Source: CBDBND01 sp965262665 (GTDB taxonomy: Bacteria; Pseudomonadota; Alphaproteobacteria; Rhodospirillales; Rhodospirillaceae). Taken from it: 64,000 bases of DNA. The stretch lies in NCBI GenBank assembly GCA_965262665.1, contig CBDHFR010000003.1, forward strand, positions 558,001 through 622,000. Direction: 5' to 3'. The notes under the pieces are model-generated. The model was not told the origin of the DNA and made no database searches. It worked only from the letters and a program-made list of their open reading frames with translations. Position numbers and translations under genes: made by a program. Below, in pieces: positions 62,331 through 64,000 of the stretch (position 1 is its first letter; each line of letters opens with the position of its first letter).

Positions 62331-63112
62331 AAACGCAATTGGAGACCGACACGGGCGCCGGCGCCGGGCGGTTCAACCGTCGGCATGGTCAATTCGCGAT
62401 CGATATAAAAGGCGTTGGCGTTGAGCAGAATAGACGGCGTCAATTGGACCAAGCCACCGATCATCCATTGCTTGCCTTCCAGCTCCGTCGGGCCGCCTTG
62501 CAGGAACGCCGACTGCACGTAGGTGACGCGCACATCGAAATCGTCTGAGCCGTAACCGAGACCGGCTTGCCACGCACGGCGGCCTTCGAGCAAACCATCG
62601 GGACCGGCGTCTTCATAGGCACCGCGCAAGTAAAAGCCGGCATAGCCAACGGAGGCCCCAACTGTCCGTGAGATCGTCGGCTCAAGGGTGAAGGCGCTGC
62701 GGCTATCCGTATAACCGCCGAACACACCCACTTCGCCGCCAAGCAGGGAGGTGGAGTAGGCACCGTAAACATCGATTGGTTCATCGCGGGTCAAAGGGAC
62801 ACCCGATTGCTCAAGTAAAACCGGGTCGGCGGAATCCACATCGAGGGTGAAGCTGCCGAACGCAGTTAGGGTGTAGCCAATGGTCAGGGCGGAATCCGAC
62901 AAAATACTGGAGGAATCGGTTAAGGCCAGAGGTATGACTGAGGAGTCACTGGAGGTGTCGTCCGTCTGAGGCTCCTCTACGGGGGTGGCACTCTGGTCTA
63001 GAGCGCCCCATGCGCCGCCAACCGTCCAATCGGTGGCCGCGGCCGGGGCCGCAAACAGGACCGCTGCGGTGAACGCAGAAAGCCAAGATCTGGATAAAAC
63101 TGGCGTGCACAT
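62327..63112 (-). CDS. Outer-membrane beta-barrel/porin-like protein
   Basis: 261 residues from ATG 63112; a longer frame from 63169 exists. Signal peptide ends FAAPAAATDW. The body is rich in alternating aromatic and polar residues (GYAGFYLRGAYEDAG, DFDVRVTYVQSAF, IGGLVQLTPSILLNANAFYIDRE) and ends in LRF, a typical C-terminal beta-barrel signature with terminal Phe. A gram-negative porin domain is likely. A Ser/Asp/Thr-rich part follows the signal peptide (TDDTSSDSSV). Confidence 0.8.
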   Translation of the reverse strand: MCTPVLSRSWLSAFTAAVLFAAPAAATDWTVGGAWGALDQSATPVEEPQTDDTSSDSSVIPLALTDSSSILSDSALTIGYTLTAFGSFTLDVDSADPVLLEQSGVPLTRDEPIDVYGAYSTSLLGGEVGVFGGYTDSRSAFTLEPTISRTVGASVGYAGFYLRGAYEDAGPDGLLEGRRAWQAGLGYGSDDFDVRVTYVQSAFLQGGPTELEGKQWMIGGLVQLTPSILLNANAFYIDRELTMPTVEPPGAGARVGLQLRF

Positions 63113-63169
63113 CGGTTTGGCTCGCACCTCAAACTTTAACCATTCTAAAAATGCGCGTCGCGCAGACAA

Positions 63170-63410
63170 GGGTCAAGGGATGGTGTGTGAAAGTTTCGCG
63201 AACCGTCCAAATTTGTGACATTTCGCTCACAGTTCCTGCCTTTTCAGACCCTTAGTGTGACTCAAAAACCATAGGTCGGGTATGGTCAGCACATGCTCAC
63301 CGGCGGTTGCACGGGTGTTCTGAGGCCTAAAACGACTCGGTCAAGAGCCTCAAACCAGAGGGAACACAGCCCAAATCAGGGCCGGGTCCACAAATAACTG
63401 GCCAAGGTCA
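63170..63410. other. Intergenic region upstream of the beta-barrel gene
   Basis: About 240 bases (downstream of hsp20) without a credible gene. It probably holds the promoter of the beta-barrel gene. No terminator recognised for hsp20. Confidence 0.4.
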
Positions 63411-63920
63411 TCAGCCCCTGGAGGTGATGGCGATAGTTTTGGACGCCTTTGCGGCGGTGGCTTTTTTGGGAATCGAGACGTGCAACACCCCTTTGTCGAA
63501 TTCCGCCTTGATCTTGGCTTGATCGGCCGTTTCGGGAAGACGGAAACTGCGCTGGAACCGGCCGTAGGACCGCCCCACCGTATGCACGTGTTCCCTATCG
63601 TCGGTCTTTTCGATCTTCTTTTCACCCGCCAAGGTCAACAGTCCGTCGCTGACATCGAGTGAAACATCGTCTTCACCCATGCCGGGCAATTCCGCATCAA
63701 TGGAAATCGCCTTGTTGGTTTCCTTGATGTTGACCTGCAGCGTCATGATCGACTTGCCCGCATCCCCCAACAGAGAGGACCCGTTGCGCATGAACGGGGA
63801 CATGAATCCCGATGATGGAAAGCGATCGAACATACGGTCCATTTCTGCGCGCATGGCTGAAAACGGATCGTGAAACGTGGTTGCCGGAACAGTGGCTTTT
63901 TTCTTTGCTGGCCTAGGCAT
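63411..63920 (-). CDS. Hsp20/alpha-crystallin small heat-shock protein
   Basis: 169 residues from ATG 63920 (MPRPAKKKATVPATTFHDPFSAM; five more residues upstream are possible). The alpha-crystallin domain runs from LQVNIKETNKAISIDAELPGMGEDDV through YGRFQRSFRLPETAD to VLHVSIPKK. It is a holdase chaperone. No ROSE-type RNA thermometer was identified upstream in the short region visible. Confidence 0.93.
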   Translation of the reverse strand: MPRPAKKKATVPATTFHDPFSAMRAEMDRMFDRFPSSGFMSPFMRNGSSLLGDAGKSIMTLQVNIKETNKAISIDAELPGMGEDDVSLDVSDGLLTLAGEKKIEKTDDREHVHTVGRSYGRFQRSFRLPETADQAKIKAEFDKGVLHVSIPKKATAAKASKTIAITSRG

Positions 63921-64000
63921 GGTGAGTACTCCCATAAATCATCGTGTTGATGGTTCGTTGCTGAAAGACAATGAACCGTCACTGATTTCCATATAGGAGA

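Noticed and set aside
1..64000. CRISPR arrays, prophage, rRNA and tRNA genes
   Set aside because: No regularly spaced repeats, phage structural genes, or tRNA T-loop and cloverleaf patterns were recognised on reading both strands.

Overview
The window is a chromosomal segment of an alphaproteobacterium, most likely of the Rhodospirillales or a nearby order. The evidence is gene order and family content: corC-lnt-XRE regulator-metK-trmB-rimP-nusA-ylxR-infB-rbfA-truB-rpsO-pnp is a typical alphaproteobacterial core block, and mmcB, dodecin, the his cluster with hinT and the transglutaminase/alpha-E/ATP-grasp trio fit the same group. Base composition is moderately GC-rich. No rRNA, tRNA, CRISPR array or prophage was seen.

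Layout. (1) 1-17467: intact core genes for envelope maturation, SAM synthesis, tRNA modification, translation initiation, ribosome maturation and RNA turnover, followed by a glycerophosphodiester phosphodiesterase and a nitronate-monooxygenase-like enzyme. This block also holds an odd 446-bp cassette (3227-3672): a small membrane-protein gene between perfect 24-bp inverted repeats, set into the T-run of an intrinsic terminator. (2) 17468-30450: an IS-rich zone with two IS630 types, a transposase remnant, and genes that survive between them (GNAT, panD, an I78-inhibitor-like lipoprotein, hldE, a UDP-glucuronate decarboxylase-like epimerase, a SYLF protein and an LpoA-like activator). mmcB and a tandem pair of degenerate EAL-like genes are broken here. 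(3) 30416-39420: rsmI, a nonsense-mutated yraN, a BON lipoprotein, SirB1-like, gshB, a broken mscS, and the transglutaminase/alpha-E/circularly permuted ATP-grasp cluster. (4) 39421-52010: an accessory zone with two exported Rossmann-fold paralogues, a comM gutted by an fkbM fragment and an IS fragment, a CpcT-like protein, VOC, a broken AAC(3), a dodecin with a lysine-rich tail, two FAD monooxygenases, LpxR-like and UbiD-like genes. (5) 52017-64000: hinT-hisEFAHB, a second XRE regulator, an IS5 element, an OmpR-type response regulator, ribA, a conserved hypothetical pair, an L,D-transpeptidase, yggS, a TenI-like protein, a beta-barrel protein and Hsp20.

The main theme is uneven decay. Core genes are uninterrupted, while at least ten accessory genes carry frameshifts, nonsense codons or IS-linked deletions. 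Every frameshift I could reconstruct in a non-IS gene is the loss of one base from a short run of identical bases, so real early genome reduction must be separated from systematic sequencing error. Several IS insertions lie exactly at host stop codons and preserve them. Two independent IS630 copies are truncated at the same 8-base sequence.
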